The notes beneath the pieces are model-generated. The model saw only the letters and a program-made list of their open reading frames with translations. It was not told the DNA's origin and searched no databases. A stretch of 64,000 bases of DNA from Azolla caroliniana. Lineage: Eukaryota; Polypodiophyta. The DNA is taken from contig JBHGNT010000006.1 of the NCBI GenBank assembly GCA_043228905.1, positions 16,926,001 through 16,990,000 on the forward strand, written 5' to 3'. Both the position numbers and the translations under genes were made by a program. Shown one piece after another: positions 62,717-64,000 of this stretch (the stretch's first letter is position 1; each line of letters begins with the position of its first letter).

Positions 62717-63194
62717 TCAACTTGAGGCTCTTCTAGTTCTTCCGGATCACTACTCCGGTTTCTTCTGGCTTCACGCCTCACTCGCGCTCCCCATCTTGTT
62801 CGATTCCGCATGCCTTGACCCTTCCGGTCGGCGTGTGTGCTCGTGTGGCCCTTCTCAACTCCCTTGTCGTCGCGGTGTTGGCGCCTCTTCGGCTACCCTT
62901 TCTTCCGCTTGGCCCTCGGTTGATTCGGCATCTCCGAATCAAACATCCGAACCGAATCAGCTTCCTCCGATCATTTTTCGCTCTCGTTCGAGTTGGCTTC
63001 ATCTCCTCCATGCTTGGCTGACTTCGGCTCTTTCTTACGGCTGCTTCCCTCACGTCCTCTTCTGGACTGTTTCGCGGATCTGCCCTGGGCTTCTTCGAAC
63101 GACCCGAAATCGAAATCGTCATCCGACTTGGCGTCACGGTGTCTTCCGCTCCTTTCCTGCTCCCTTCCCTATTCTTACGGGACTTCTCTCCTCC
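62717..63194 (-). other. C3 tail between RNase H and 3' LTR
   Basis: No conserved ORF; Ser/Arg-rich frames on both strands reflect base composition. Probably the 3' untranslated part of C3. Confidence 0.4.
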
Positions 63195-64000
63195 TCACGT
63201 TCGGCACATCGAGGTGACGCAGCCCAAGGAGATCCTTAAGTAGCCGTTCCAGCTAGATGGCTTCGCACCTAGCGACAACTGCTCCTCTATACTCAGCTTT
63301 GGTGCTCGACAATGCAACTGTCGGCTGTTTCTTGCTACTCCACGCGATCGCGGAGCTCCAAGAGAGAACGTGAATCTTGATGTGGATCGGTGATCGCCGG
63401 TATTTCCGACCCAATCAACATTAGTGTAACTGACTAACTGCGCGGCAATATCGGTCCGATAGAGTAGCCCCTGATCCTTAGTGCCACTAATGTACCGGAG
63501 TACGCGTTGTGCGCACTGAAGGTGCTCTTCGGTTGGCCGCGCCATGAACTGACTAATCACACCGACCGGGTAACTGAGGACTGGGCGAGTGATAGTCAAG
63601 TAGATGAGGCTTCCGACAATCTGTCGAAACCTCTTAGGGTCGCAAACCTTTCTAGAATCGGGGCGAAGCTTGATGGTTCTATCCAGAGGAGTTGAGACAG
63701 ACTTACAATCTGCCATCCCGAACTTGAAGAGCATACCTAGCACGTAATGTTGTTGGCTGATCAGTATGCCTTTGGGGGTACGGATCACTTCGATCCCGAG
63801 GAAGTAATGAAGGTACCCCAGGTCCTTCATGTCAAATGATGCCACGAGCTGGAGTTTTACGCGGTCAATTTCACCTAGGTCGGCGACACTAATGACCAAG
63901 TCATCAACATAAAGTAAAATACTAACAGTGAAGAGTCCGATTTGGACGATTCAAATTCCATCCGATGCAATCGCTGCGTGATTTTTGCGTTCCAAGCACG
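63195..64000 (-). pseudogene. C3 reverse transcriptase end and RNase H
   Basis: The catalytic LYVDDLVIS lies near 63,890-63,920 (minus). It is followed by FDMKDLGYLHYFLGIEV, QQHYVLGMLFKFGM, GSLIYLTITRPVLSYPVG and the RNase H start (SYTNVDWVGNTGDHRSTS). RNase H is damaged: the usual YTDADWAG reads YTNVDWVG and the C-terminal half shifts frame near 63,330. Typical copia order. The 5' part is outside the window. Confidence 0.85.

Larger units (their letters stand above)
62244..64000 (-). mobile_element. Copia element C3, 3' part (runs off window)
   Basis: Minus strand: RT end, RNase H, a non-coding tail, a polypurine tract (gcttgaaggggac, 62704-62716) and the 3' LTR (62244-62703). The rest lies beyond 64,000. 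It is inserted in the 3' LTR of C2. Confidence 0.85.

Noticed and set aside
62778-63137. 119-residue minus ORF 3' of C3 RNase H
   Set aside because: Arg/Ser-rich, no recognisable motif, and located in the untranslated tail of a copia element.

Overview
This window is nuclear DNA of a land plant. The evidence is a split mTERF-family gene with GT-AG introns, copia- and gypsy-type LTR retrotransposons with plant-style primer sites, a Mutator-like transposon carrying a ULP1-like peptidase, and (CT)n/(GA)n/(AGT)n microsatellites. The species cannot be named from the sequence. Only one ordinary host gene is visible (mTERF, 47.7-51.5 kb); almost everything else is nested transposable elements.

Left part (1-30.4 kb). 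A gypsy-type gag fragment (minus) is split by a small LTR element, B (105-2509), that keeps only pieces of an accessory protein. Next, a minus-strand LINE (2.9-30.3 kb) is split by a gypsy element, G1 (3245-26937, minus, 457-bp LTRs, TSD actcg/acttg). G1 is itself split twice. One insertion is G2 (15047-25106, plus, 371-bp LTRs, TSD ggttg), a young element with open gag, pol and a 971-residue accessory ORF that has its own TATA box. The other is II (7966-11503, minus), a gag-only LTR element with a 4-bp TSD.

Middle (30.5-47.4 kb). TE debris (copia LTR and gag pieces, a gypsy-type LTR, an integrase relic) leads to a Mutator-like element (33044-47350) with inverted ends inside (CATGA)n. It holds a six-exon ULP1-like gene, a large MULE/SWIM transposase and arrays of a GGAGCCCGACT-like motif. 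Two insertions sit in it: III (34241-39936), a young gag-only element, and a 209-bp palindromic foldback (44900-45108) that interrupts the transposase. The MULE ends about 360 bp before the mTERF start codon.

Right part (47.4-64 kb). After mTERF come a copia pol fragment, an LTR/LINE chimera, a copia element whose gag holds a solo LTR (IV) of the gag-only family, a six-copy array of promoter-like repeats, a copia element lacking RT-RNase H (58508-62239), and the 3' end of another copia element that runs off the window.

The strongest themes are: (1) a gypsy lineage with an accessory coiled-coil protein seen in three elements with different LTRs, apparently driven by an internal promoter; (2) a gag-only LTR family that made 4-bp target duplications, each a CpG-centred palindrome, in all three insertions seen; (3) a shared non-polypurine motif directly before the 3' LTR of three gypsy families.
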